In this document: positions 27,569-36,700 of the stretch, one piece after another
Layout: each line of letters starts with the position of its first letter
Position numbering within the stretch: position 1 is the first letter of the stretch
DNA from: Bacilli bacterium
GTDB taxonomy: Bacteria > Bacillota_I > Bacilli_A > ML615J-28 > CAG-313
Reading direction: 5' to 3'
Length of the DNA: 46,050 nt
NCBI GenBank assembly: GCA_017409905.1
Contig: JAFQRV010000032.1
Coordinates: 1-46,050 of the forward strand
The notes under the pieces: model-generated
Told to the model about the DNA's origin: nothing
Database searches by the model: none
What the model saw: only the letters and a program-made list of their open reading frames with translations
Program-made: the position numbers and the translations under genes

Positions 27569-28607
27569 TAAAAAAGAACCTTCAAAAGCAAGAATTAAAT
27601 ATGAACAAATTTTAGCTGATTTAAGAAATCCAATCAAAAAAGCAGTAAGAGCACAAAAGATTTCTAATAAATTAGGTTCACTATTTAGAGCAATAATTAT
27701 AATCGGTTTATCATTTGTTATCATATTCCCGATTTTCCAACAAATTACTTTAGCATTTAGACATCCTCAAGATGTACAAAATCCATTAGTAATTTGGATC
27801 CCTGAAAAATGGTCTATTCTTAACTTTAAAATAGCGTTTAGGTTATTAAAATATGAAGAATCACTATTTAACAATATTCAAGTATCATTAATTGCGATGC
27901 TTGGACAAGTAACTTGCTCAGTACTTGCAGGGTATGCTTTATCAAGATTAAAATTTAAAGGTAGTAATATTATTTTCTTGTTACTATTAATGACATTCAT
28001 TATTCCACCTCAAGCGGTATCAGTTTCAAGAATGCTATATTTTGCAAACTTTGACATATTTGGTATTGTTAAGTTATTAAATGGTGGCAATACAATTTCT
28101 CTTTCTGGTAAAAGATTTGTATTATACTTAATGACATTTACAGGACAAGGTATTAATTCTGCAATCTTTATTTTCTTGTTCCGTCAGTTCTTTAGAGGAG
28201 TTCCAGTTGAACTAGAAGAATCTGCTGAAATTGATGGAGCAGGTGTATTCAGAACATTCTGGAGTGTTATGCTTCCGAATGCTAGAGGTGTTATGGTTAC
28301 TGTTGCATTATTCTCATTTGTATGGCAATGGAACGATGTTTATTATACTAGTTTATTACAATTATCATCGACTGATTTTACTTTGTTAACAATGCAACTT
28401 AAAAATACTGCTGAATGGTTACCAAGCTTAATGAAATTTTATAAATTGGATGCGCTTGTTGACCCAGAAATTCGTGGTAACGCTATGTTTACATCTCTAA
28501 TTGCTAATACTGCCGGTTTCATGATGTGTCTTCCACTATTAATTGGTTACTTATTTGTACAAAAATTATTCGTTGAAGGTATTGAAAGAACAGGTATTGT
28601 AGGTTAG
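27555..28607 (+). CDS. Carbohydrate ABC transporter permease (MalG type), second pair
   Basis: 350 residues with six predicted membrane helices and the EAA loop ESAEIDGAGVFRTFWSVMLP (preceded by E222). It overlaps its partner gene by 14 bases, with AAGGTGG as ribosome-binding site. Like the other permeases here it lacks an associated ATPase gene, so a shared MsmX-like ATPase elsewhere in the genome is likely. There is no binding-protein gene directly beside this pair; the lipoprotein at 38092 may serve it. Confidence 0.92.
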   Translation: MTKNNKKEPSKARIKYEQILADLRNPIKKAVRAQKISNKLGSLFRAIIIIGLSFVIIFPIFQQITLAFRHPQDVQNPLVIWIPEKWSILNFKIAFRLLKYEESLFNNIQVSLIAMLGQVTCSVLAGYALSRLKFKGSNIIFLLLLMTFIIPPQAVSVSRMLYFANFDIFGIVKLLNGGNTISLSGKRFVLYLMTFTGQGINSAIFIFLFRQFFRGVPVELEESAEIDGAGVFRTFWSVMLPNARGVMVTVALFSFVWQWNDVYYTSLLQLSSTDFTLLTMQLKNTAEWLPSLMKFYKLDALVDPEIRGNAMFTSLIANTAGFMMCLPLLIGYLFVQKLFVEGIERTGIVG

Positions 28608-28629
28608 TATTTAAATATCGAGGATGACT

Positions 28630-29340
28630 ATGAAAAGTAAAATATTCAATAGTAAAGCATATCAAGTATTTGATTATATATGTCGATTAATTATTTTGAA
28701 TATTCTGCTTATCGGATGTTCATTCTCGATTTTTTTAATCGTAACAAGTATATTCAAAGACTTGAAAGAAATTTATCAATTATTATTATTTATACCTAGT
28801 GCTTTAACTTTATTCCCTTCAATTATGAGTGTATTTGGAGTAATTAAAGGTTATGAATTAGATGGCACAACAGGTGTTTTCAAAGAATATTTTAGATGTT
28901 TTAAAAAGTATTATTTAAAATCATTGTTATTTAGCATTATGTTAATTTTATATATAATTTTAATAAGTAATAGTTATTCATATTTTAATAATATGAAGAC
29001 AAATGGAGTTGGTTACTTAATTGGTTATTTGTTAACAATATCATTTGTTTTAATATCAATTTTCTGTTTTGTACATTTGCCATTAACAATTATTTATTTT
29101 GATGATCTTAATCTTAAACATTATATTAAACTATCATTTATATTTGCATTTAAAGATTTAGGATTAACAATTATTTTAACAATACTTTCGATAATTTCTA
29201 TAATTCTTTCTTATTATTTTAATTTGTATTTATTGATATTATCTTTTAGTTTAACGATATTTCTAATTGTCAAACTAACTAAAAGTAAGTACATAAAAAT
29301 TTATGAAAGGAACAAAGATAATGAAAAAAACAATGACTAA
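28630..29340 (+). CDS. YesL-like (DUF624) membrane protein
   Basis: 236 residues with about six predicted membrane helices and the YesL-type opening (FDYICRLIILNILLIGCSFS, FPSIMSVFGVIKGYE). YesL proteins commonly accompany carbohydrate ABC importers in Bacillota; their function is unknown. The ATG at 28630 is preferred over 28624 because GAGGA (28620-28624) is then correctly spaced. It overlaps the NagPA-type gene. A second YesL-like protein is encoded at 39798, next to NamZ. Confidence 0.8.
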   Translation: MKSKIFNSKAYQVFDYICRLIILNILLIGCSFSIFLIVTSIFKDLKEIYQLLLFIPSALTLFPSIMSVFGVIKGYELDGTTGVFKEYFRCFKKYYLKSLLFSIMLILYIILISNSYSYFNNMKTNGVGYLIGYLLTISFVLISIFCFVHLPLTIIYFDDLNLKHYIKLSFIFAFKDLGLTIILTILSIISIILSYYFNLYLLILSFSLTIFLIVKLTKSKYIKIYERNKDNEKNND

Positions 29341-31279
29341 AAGACTAGTTTCTTTTACATTAATTTTAATGTTTGCATTCGTATCATTTATTAAAGTAGA
29401 AGCTGCTGAAAAAACTACTAGTATTACTAAAAATGTAACTATGGTTGGGGATGCTGTTACAGGATCTTTATGGAACGGCGTTAATTATGAGAGAATGCAT
29501 GTTAAATCTGAAAGATTAGGTAGTATTATATCAACTGAAGTTGGATTAGTTTATAGTTGGGATGCAGTATCTGTTATTGCTGATAGTAATCCTGCAATTA
29601 AGGTTGCTTCTTGGGGTATAACTAATAATGTTAAACAAGGTTATAAACAAGGAACAACTACTCAAATTGCTGAAGATTATGAATTAACTCACCCAGGATA
29701 TACTGTTTTAGCTGCAATTAATGGCGACTTCTTTGCAAATGCATCATATACTACATCAAGTGGTGTTAATATGCAACCATCTTTTGAACCAATTAATACT
29801 TGGGTTGCAGATGGAGGCATTACATTTAAAAAATCAGTTGTTGAACATTGTCATCACAATGTAATAGGTATTAGAAATGATAGAAGTTATACTTATCATA
29901 TTGGTTCAGCATACGATCATTTAGGAAATCCAGTTGATTGGCTAATGCCAGAAAATGAATACTATACTGATTTAAAAGGTAATTTAATTACAACTCGTTC
30001 TGTTGAAGGTTATGGACAAAATATTCCTGAATTTACTGATACTTTAATTGCAACTATTGGTGGAGTTAAAATGGAAGCCCATATTGGTGCAAATGGATTC
30101 AGTGAAACAGGTGTGAATATTTTATTACCAGGAACATATGATTTGGATGCAACAGGATATTCTATTTATAAATTTAATATTGACCGTTATTCTAAACCTA
30201 ATGATGGTTTCCAAGGAAAAACTTGGTATGGTCATTCTATTACAGGACATTCATATAATTTAGATTATACAGGTATGTATTTAACAGGTAGAAATATGTC
30301 TACTATTACAGATCCTCATATTACTACAGTTGAAAATTGTTTCTATGTTGTTACTAAAGAAGATGCTATTAAAGATAAAATTGCATTTAAAGAAACTATG
30401 ACTTGTCAATATGAATTAACAGGTGACGTATGGGGTGATGTAAACTCTACAATGGGTACAGTTATTCCATTCTTTGTAAATGGTAAGAGAACACAATATG
30501 TATCTAAATCAGATAACTATCTAAATGATGGTAAGCCTAAAAGTGTAATTGCCTTTACAAAAGATAATGATGCAGTATTCTTCTTTATGGGTCCAGGTCC
30601 ATTAAGTGGAGCTAAAGAAAAAGGCCCATCTGGAATTGAAATGGCTGAATTATTAGAAAGATTAAATGTAGTTGATGCGTTCTGCTTGGATGGTGGAGGA
30701 AGTGCTACAATAGTAGTTAAAAATGAAAATGGTAAATTTGTGGAATTAAATTCTCCTACTGATGCTGGTGGAACAAGATCAATCGGTAATGCATTATTAA
30801 TGATTATTGAAGATTCTAATTTAGAATTAAAAGAAGCTAAAACAACAAAAGCTACTTTCCACCAATCTGCTCCAATGGCTGATTCAACATTATTAACTGC
30901 GAAACTTCATATGAATAATAAAACATATGAGTTAAAAGATGGCGAAGTAAGTGTTGAAGATTTAAAGGCTAATACTGAATATGAATACTATTTCTCATAT
31001 ACATATGAAAATGCAGGTGTTGAATATTCAACTCAAACAAATGTTATGACATTTACTACACCGTTAACAGATGATGTAGATCCAGATCCAAATCCAGATG
31101 TAGACCCTGATCCAAATCCTGATGTAGATCCAGATCCAAATCCAGATGATGGAAAAGAAGATGATAAGACTGATACAGGCAATGGTACTACAGGTAGTTG
31201 TGCTATGCCATTTACAGCAGTTGCTTCATTTATAATGGCAGCTAGTTTAATGTTTATCATTATTAATAAGAAGAGATAA
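29321..31279 (+). CDS. Surface NagPA-type phosphodiester glycosidase
   Basis: 652 residues. The signal peptide is at about 1-29 (ends IKVEAAEK). A phosphodiester glycosidase (NagPA) domain follows with AAINGDFFANA, FFMGPGPLSGA and the diagnostic CLDGGGSATIVV (D457 onward), then GTRSIGNALLM. The mammalian founder of the family removes GlcNAc from GlcNAc-1-phosphodiester-mannose. Here a sugar-phosphodiester in wall glycopolymers or lipid-linked glycans is plausible. After a short Ig-like domain come three DPDPNPDV repeats and a C-terminal signal (GSCAMPF, hydrophobic helix, KKR). The ATG at 29321 is chosen over 29303 because AAAGGA lies 9 bases before it. It overlaps the YesL-like gene. Confidence 0.85.
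   Translation: MKKTMTKRLVSFTLILMFAFVSFIKVEAAEKTTSITKNVTMVGDAVTGSLWNGVNYERMHVKSERLGSIISTEVGLVYSWDAVSVIADSNPAIKVASWGITNNVKQGYKQGTTTQIAEDYELTHPGYTVLAAINGDFFANASYTTSSGVNMQPSFEPINTWVADGGITFKKSVVEHCHHNVIGIRNDRSYTYHIGSAYDHLGNPVDWLMPENEYYTDLKGNLITTRSVEGYGQNIPEFTDTLIATIGGVKMEAHIGANGFSETGVNILLPGTYDLDATGYSIYKFNIDRYSKPNDGFQGKTWYGHSITGHSYNLDYTGMYLTGRNMSTITDPHITTVENCFYVVTKEDAIKDKIAFKETMTCQYELTGDVWGDVNSTMGTVIPFFVNGKRTQYVSKSDNYLNDGKPKSVIAFTKDNDAVFFFMGPGPLSGAKEKGPSGIEMAELLERLNVVDAFCLDGGGSATIVVKNENGKFVELNSPTDAGGTRSIGNALLMIIEDSNLELKEAKTTKATFHQSAPMADSTLLTAKLHMNNKTYELKDGEVSVEDLKANTEYEYYFSYTYENAGVEYSTQTNVMTFTTPLTDDVDPDPNPDVDPDPNPDVDPDPNPDDGKEDDKTDTGNGTTGSCAMPFTAVASFIMAASLMFIIINKKR
31076..31147 (+). repeat. Three tandem 24-base coding repeats
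   Basis: Three copies of a 24-base unit encode (V)DPDPNPD. They form an acidic, proline-rich spacer between the catalytic part and the C-terminal anchor of the NagPA-type protein. Copies differ at a few third positions, so the repeat is maintained at protein level or is not brand new. Confidence 0.9.
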
Positions 31280-31281
31280 TT

Positions 31282-32844
31282 ATGGTCGACATTAAAAAAT
31301 TAACAATAGAAGAAAAAGTTGGACAAATGATGGGTTTCGCATTCTATGGCACAGAATATAGTGAAGAACTTAGAATGCAAATTGAAGATATTCAAGTAGG
31401 TTTAATTATTTATTTTAAAGATAATTGTGATAACCCAAGACAAATTTTCAACTTAAATAAAATTATTAATGAAAGAAGTAAAATTCCACCATTTATTTCT
31501 TTAGACCAAGAAGGTGGAATGGTAGCGAGAGTTACCGAAGGAATTGTTCAATCACCTGGTGCTATGGCAATTAGTGCTTGTGAAAAACCTGAATATGCCT
31601 ATAAACTTGCATATAATATGGGTAAAGATATGGTTAAACTTGGTTTTAATTTTAACTTTGCACCCGTTGGTGATATTAATAATAATCCTTTAAATCCAGT
31701 TATTAATGTAAGAAGTTATTCAGAAGATCCAGAAGTTGTTTGTACATATGTAAGAGAAGCTGTTAAAGGTTATCATGATGCTGGTATGATGACAAGTATC
31801 AAACATTTTCCAGGACATGGTGATACATTAGTAGATACTCACTTAGGACTTGCGAAAGTAGATTTTGATTGTGAAAGATTATATAACATGGAATTAAAAC
31901 CATTCTTGCTTGCGAAAGAAGAAAATTTACCAGGTATTATGGCTGCCCACGTTATGTACACAAAATACGATGATGAATTTCCAACAACTATGTCTCATAA
32001 AGTAATTACAGGACTACTTAGAGAAGAAATTGGTTATGATGGTTTAGTTGTAACAGATTCTTTAACTATGAAAGCTGTATTTGATAATTTTAGTTTAGAA
32101 GAAATTGTATATCGCACAATGAATTCTGGTTGTGATATCTTATTACTTTGTGGTGCAAGAGATATCAAAATGCAAAAAGAATTTTATGAAACAGCAGTAC
32201 GTTTAGTTAAAGAAGGAAAGATTTCTGAAAAACATGTTGATGAATGTGTTGCAAGAATTCTTAAATATAAAGAAATGTATAATGCAGGCGTAATTGCAGA
32301 TTCTTTTGAAGATATCGAAAAAGAAATCAATATTTCTGAAGAAATAGCTTTCTCTCATAAGGTTAGCGAAGAAAGTATTACTGAACTAGTTAATAAAAAC
32401 AATTTATATCCATTACATGCTGGAGAAAAGATTTTAGTTGTTTTCCCTAAAATTAAAGTAGTTACTTTAGTAGAAGATGAAAACAAAAACTTAATGAGTT
32501 TATTTGATTTTATGACAATTCCTACTGATAGACAATATGTATCAATAGATCCAACTGATGAAGAAAAGACGGAACTATTATCAAAGGTTGAAAGTTATGA
32601 TAAGATTGTTTATTGTAGTTATAATGCATGTTTTAATCCTAAACAAGCAGAATTAATTAATGCAATTGATGCTGAAAAACTAATTGTTTGTGCAATTCGC
32701 ACACCATATGATTTAAGAGCATTACCAAATGTTCAAGCATATTTATGTAGTTATGAAGCAACTCCACTTAGTTTAGAATCACTTGCAAAAGTATTAACAG
32801 GAGTTATTAAACCTCAAGGTAAACTCCCAGTTACAATGAAATAG
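31282..32844 (+). CDS. nagZ: GH3 beta-N-acetylglucosaminidase (NagZ type), cytoplasmic
   Basis: Family 3 glycosidase that removes GlcNAc from GlcNAc-MurNAc(-peptide). Residues 1-340 form the barrel. KHFPGHGDTLVDTHLG at 174-189 contains the His-Asp general acid/base dyad typical of NagZ (D185, H187). LVVTDSLTM carries the nucleophile D259. Residues about 345-520 form the second alpha/beta domain found in Gram-positive NagZ. No signal peptide is present, unlike secreted B. subtilis NagZ. It starts 2 bases after the NagPA-type gene and is followed by NagB, giving a direct route from imported disaccharide to glycolysis. Confidence 0.92.
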   Translation: MVDIKKLTIEEKVGQMMGFAFYGTEYSEELRMQIEDIQVGLIIYFKDNCDNPRQIFNLNKIINERSKIPPFISLDQEGGMVARVTEGIVQSPGAMAISACEKPEYAYKLAYNMGKDMVKLGFNFNFAPVGDINNNPLNPVINVRSYSEDPEVVCTYVREAVKGYHDAGMMTSIKHFPGHGDTLVDTHLGLAKVDFDCERLYNMELKPFLLAKEENLPGIMAAHVMYTKYDDEFPTTMSHKVITGLLREEIGYDGLVVTDSLTMKAVFDNFSLEEIVYRTMNSGCDILLLCGARDIKMQKEFYETAVRLVKEGKISEKHVDECVARILKYKEMYNAGVIADSFEDIEKEINISEEIAFSHKVSEESITELVNKNNLYPLHAGEKILVVFPKIKVVTLVEDENKNLMSLFDFMTIPTDRQYVSIDPTDEEKTELLSKVESYDKIVYCSYNACFNPKQAELINAIDAEKLIVCAIRTPYDLRALPNVQAYLCSYEATPLSLESLAKVLTGVIKPQGKLPVTMK

Positions 32845-32853
32845 GAGGGAAAT

Positions 32854-33582
32854 ATGAAAATTATAGTAGTAAAAGATTACGAAGAAATGAGTGCAAAGTG
32901 TGCTGAAATCTTCATTAATCAATTAAAAAATAAACCAGATTCTACTCTTGGTTTAGCAACTGGAGGAAGTCCAGTAGGTACTTATAAAAAAATTGTTGAA
33001 GCTTATAATAATGGAGAAGTTGACTTTTCAAAAGTTAAAACTTATAACTTAGATGAGTACTGTGGTATTAGTATTTTGCATCCACAAAGCTATTATTACT
33101 TTATGCATGACAATCTATTTAACCATGTAAATATTGTTGAAGATAATGTTCATCTTCCATCTGCAAGTGGTGAAAATTTCGTTAAGCAATGCGATGAATA
33201 TAATGCGATGTTACATGAAGCTGAAATTGATATTCAACTATTAGGTATCGGTTCAAATGGTCATATCGCTTTCAATGAACCTGGTACTCCATTTGATTTA
33301 GAAACTCACGTTGTAGAATTAACTGATAAGACTCGTCAAGATAATAAACGTTTCTTTAATTCAATCGATGAAGTTCCAACACATGCTTTGACTATGGGTA
33401 TTAAAAACATTATGGCAGCTAAACAAATCGTTATGCTAATTAGTGGTGCCAATAAAGCAGATACTGTTTTACAATTATTAAATGGTCCTATTACTGAAGA
33501 ATTCCCAGCAAGTATTTTACATAAACATCCAAATGTTACTGTAATTATCGATGAAGCTGCTTATTCAAAGGTTCAAAAATAA
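32854..33582 (+). CDS. nagB: Glucosamine-6-phosphate deaminase
   Basis: Converts glucosamine-6-phosphate to fructose-6-phosphate and ammonia, feeding amino sugars into glycolysis. The 242 residues match short Bacillota NagB: LATGGSPVGTY for phosphate binding, TYNLDEYCG, and GIGSNGHIAFNEPG with the catalytic region, then VMLISGANKA. AGGAGG lies just upstream. It is the last gene of the large operon, followed by a terminator. No NagA (GlcNAc-6-phosphate deacetylase) gene is visible in the window. Confidence 0.95.
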   Translation: MKIIVVKDYEEMSAKCAEIFINQLKNKPDSTLGLATGGSPVGTYKKIVEAYNNGEVDFSKVKTYNLDEYCGISILHPQSYYYFMHDNLFNHVNIVEDNVHLPSASGENFVKQCDEYNAMLHEAEIDIQLLGIGSNGHIAFNEPGTPFDLETHVVELTDKTRQDNKRFFNSIDEVPTHALTMGIKNIMAAKQIVMLISGANKADTVLQLLNGPITEEFPASILHKHPNVTVIIDEAAYSKVQK

Positions 33583-33603
33583 AGGTAAAAAGGATTAAAA
33601 GAA

Positions 33604-33637
33604 AGGTCTGAGATACTGATTCTCAGACCTGTTTTTT
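33604..33637 (+). terminator. Intrinsic terminator of the 12506-33582 operon
   Basis: AGGTCTGAGA and TCTCAGACCT form a perfect 10-bp stem with a 7-base loop, followed by GTTTTTT. Confidence 0.9.
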
Positions 33638-33678
33638 AATGTTTCTAAAAAAATATAGGAAAAGTTTGCTAAATTTGA

Positions 33679-33692
33679 TAAAAACGCTTGCA
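33679..33692 (+). promoter_or_regulatory. cre-like operator overlapping the -35 box
   Basis: TAAAAACGCTTGCA differs from the cre consensus TGWAARCGYTWNCA at one position. It overlaps the -35 hexamer of the promoter for the 33761 gene, so a bound LacI-family protein would block transcription. Confidence 0.6.
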
Positions 33693-33716
33693 AAAAAAAT
33701 GATGTAATGTTATAAT
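33688..33716 (+). promoter_or_regulatory. Promoter of the 1102-residue surface protein
   Basis: TTGCAA at 33688-33693 and TATAAT at 33711-33716 are 17 bases apart. AGGAGG before the ATG at 33761 is a strong ribosome-binding site. Confidence 0.78.
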
Positions 33717-33722
33717 ATACTC

Positions 33723-33735
33723 GCAAACGCTTTCA
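33723..33735 (+). promoter_or_regulatory. Second cre-like operator near the transcription start
   Basis: GCAAACGCTTTCA keeps the AAACGCTTTCA core of cre sites and lies just after the -10 box, at about the expected transcription start. With the site at 33679 it makes an operator pair centred about 43-44 bases apart, roughly four helical turns. Confidence 0.55.
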
Positions 33736-33760
33736 AAATCTTATATAGGAGGAATTAAAT

Positions 33761-36700
33761 ATGAAAAAAGTTTTTGCTTGCTTAAGTGCTTTAGTACTTA
33801 TGTTAGTTACTTTTGGACTTTTAGTACAACCTGCTCATATCTTAGCTGCAGAAGTTGAAGATGGCAAGTTTATTGAAGATCCAACATTAGAGGAAGGTGA
33901 AATGCCACTTTATGTAATGAATAGTATTCGTTCATCTTTCCCACATTTATATGATGACAACGCTCAACCAGATCCAAATTATGGTATAAGTCGTGATTTT
34001 TATTGGAATGAAATTAAATTAATTTTCCCTGAATTTGGTGATGCTGGCGCAACAGGCAATTTCTGGTCTGTATACACTCAAGGTGACTACCAAGAAACTA
34101 TAGGAACTGCTGCTGCTGGTAAAGTTTACCTATGGATTGAAAATGAATTTGGAGAAATCGTTCCTGCTACATCTACAAGAGGTAGTATTGTTTGGAGAGA
34201 TGTAAAGGATGAAAGTAATCCTAATGCTCCATATAATCAATATGCTCCATTATTTGGTGATACATCATTATCAGGTGTTCGTTACAACGTAAGTGGTAAA
34301 CCTGTTGTAATGGATAACTACCAATTATATAATGGTATCATTAATGGTAAAGGTAGTTCTTATCAAACTGACCCATTCTTCATTATCGTTGATGGTAATG
34401 GTAAAGTAGTTCGTGGTCATGCTCATGATAACTATTTCGCTGCTGAAAACATTGAAACTTATGGATTTACTCCAATCTTCGGTTACAAAGATGGTGTTAT
34501 CGTATTAAGAAGTGACGTTGTTGGTGGTGAAGCTCTTCACGGTTTAAGTGCTAGTGATGCTGAATTAGATAGAGAACAAATCGCTGTTCCAGATATGGAT
34601 AGCCCAGTTCTTGATGATTTCGGTGAACCAGTATTAGGTGCAGATGGTCAACCTACTTATAACAATAAATATATTGATGGTGAAAATCCAAGTCTTTCAG
34701 TTGGAACTCGTTATATCTTCCAATGGTTCTCAGAAGAAGAATTCGCAAATGAAAAAGTTAACACTGTTGCTTATATGCAAGAAGGTTGGTTAGCTGATCG
34801 TTGGGATTATGCTTATGCTGATCCAAATGGTGGTTATGTATGTTTATCATTCACAGCTGCTTTAGGTAAATATAATGAAGTTACTGCTGACCAAGCTAGA
34901 ATTCATAACGCTTCTGTAAGAGCTTTAAAAGAAGCTGGTGAAATTTCTGAAGAAGAAGAAGCTGCTTTATTAATCAAAGAAACTATTACTACAGATGAAA
35001 CTACTGGTGCTGAAGTTGTTACTTATGCAACATATAGAAGACCTGAAACATTATCAGTTACTATCCCTGTAAATGGTATTATGTATCGTTATGGTTTCTT
35101 AGATTATTCTGGTGCTGCTGTTACTGAAATGCACTTTAATAAATTCTGTCATTTATTTGAAGATGCTTTAATTTATGGTCGTCATGCTGATTATCAAGCT
35201 TATGCTCGTACTTATAACTTCTCTGCAACTGGTTTAGTTGCTAAAAATGCAGTTTATGAAAATGAATCATTCTACGTTAGAGAAGAAAACGGAGAATACA
35301 TTTTCGAAGTTAAACAAGGTAGCAACATTAAAGTTAGTGAAGTAATTGACATCTTAGGTATGTTAGGTGGTTATGAAATTTACGGTAAACCTGCTAAAGA
35401 AGCTGGTTCTAACGTTCCTGCTGTTATTTCTTACAAACTATCAGATGTTGCTGGTTTAGAATATACAATGGATATCGATGGAAAACCAACAATGCGTCCA
35501 ATTCAATATTTATACAATGATTATAAAGAAGCTATTGAAGCTTTCATGCCTGTATTAGCTGCTCACGTTGGTGCTGATGCTAACCATGAAAATTGGTCTA
35601 ATAATACTTATGGTAAATTCACAGAAGAAAATCTTGCTTCATTCTGGGAAATTCATACTGAATGGTCATGGTTTAAAGATTATTATCAAGCTGTATTTGA
35701 TGAATTAGTAGCTGCTCAAGGCTATGACAAAGGTTATGCAGCATGGAGTCCAAATATGGCTCGTTTCGGTTTAGAATGCTTCTACACAGAAACTCATAGA
35801 ACTTCTTGGCCTGCAACTCCTGACTTCTCTAAAGGTTGGTCAGTTAAATTTGAAGATTACTGTCCTGAAAAAGCTTATAGATATAACACTTGGGAAGATT
35901 TCACAGCTGATTTCATTAAAGATTATAATGAATATGTATATGGTAAAGAACAAATTACTGACGTTCTTTCTTACTGGGATTTATCTTACACAACTGATAC
36001 AGCATTACAAGCAAAAGTTTGTGAATTCTTTAATACTGAAAAATGGGCTTGGTTCGGTAAAGAATTAGATACTGGTATTCAAGCTGCTGGTTGGACAAGC
36101 TATGCTAAGGATCATTACTACTATTATAGATGTAATGTTTGGGAATACATCACTAAGACTCAAAGAACTTCATGGCCTGCTTCTTGTGGTTCATTCCACA
36201 ATATGGCTGATCCACTTTGGATTGGTGTTCCACTAGAAAAAGATTATAACAAGATTATTTATAGTACTGAAGGTTATAACTTATTCGATACATTCGAATT
36301 AACATTAGACGTAGTTAACAATACAACAACTATTTCTGATAGTATTGCTGTTAAATTCCAAATCGTTGAACACTTCACACCTGTTATCAGAGTTGATGAA
36401 GAAGCATTAAAAGTTGAAGTTGGTCAAAAATCTATCAACTTATATGAAGCTGTTAAGGCTTGGGATATGGAATACAAAGAAAGCGGTAATGGTGTTTACG
36501 GAAGTAACATTTCTAGACAATATTTAGAATTCGTATATCCTGAAGGATTCGATCCAAATAACTTAAAAGGTGGTAATTGGACAATCGAAGCTGTTGCTAA
36601 ATGTCCTTATGAAACTGGTATTGAAGCTAGAACTTCATTCCAAATCGTTGTTATCGATAACGTTGCTCCAACTTTACGTTTAACTTCAACTGATTATTAT

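Noticed and set aside
31076-31147. Direct repeats as a CRISPR array
   Set aside because: They are three contiguous in-frame 24-base units encoding DPDPNPDV with no spacers. No CRISPR array was seen anywhere in the window.
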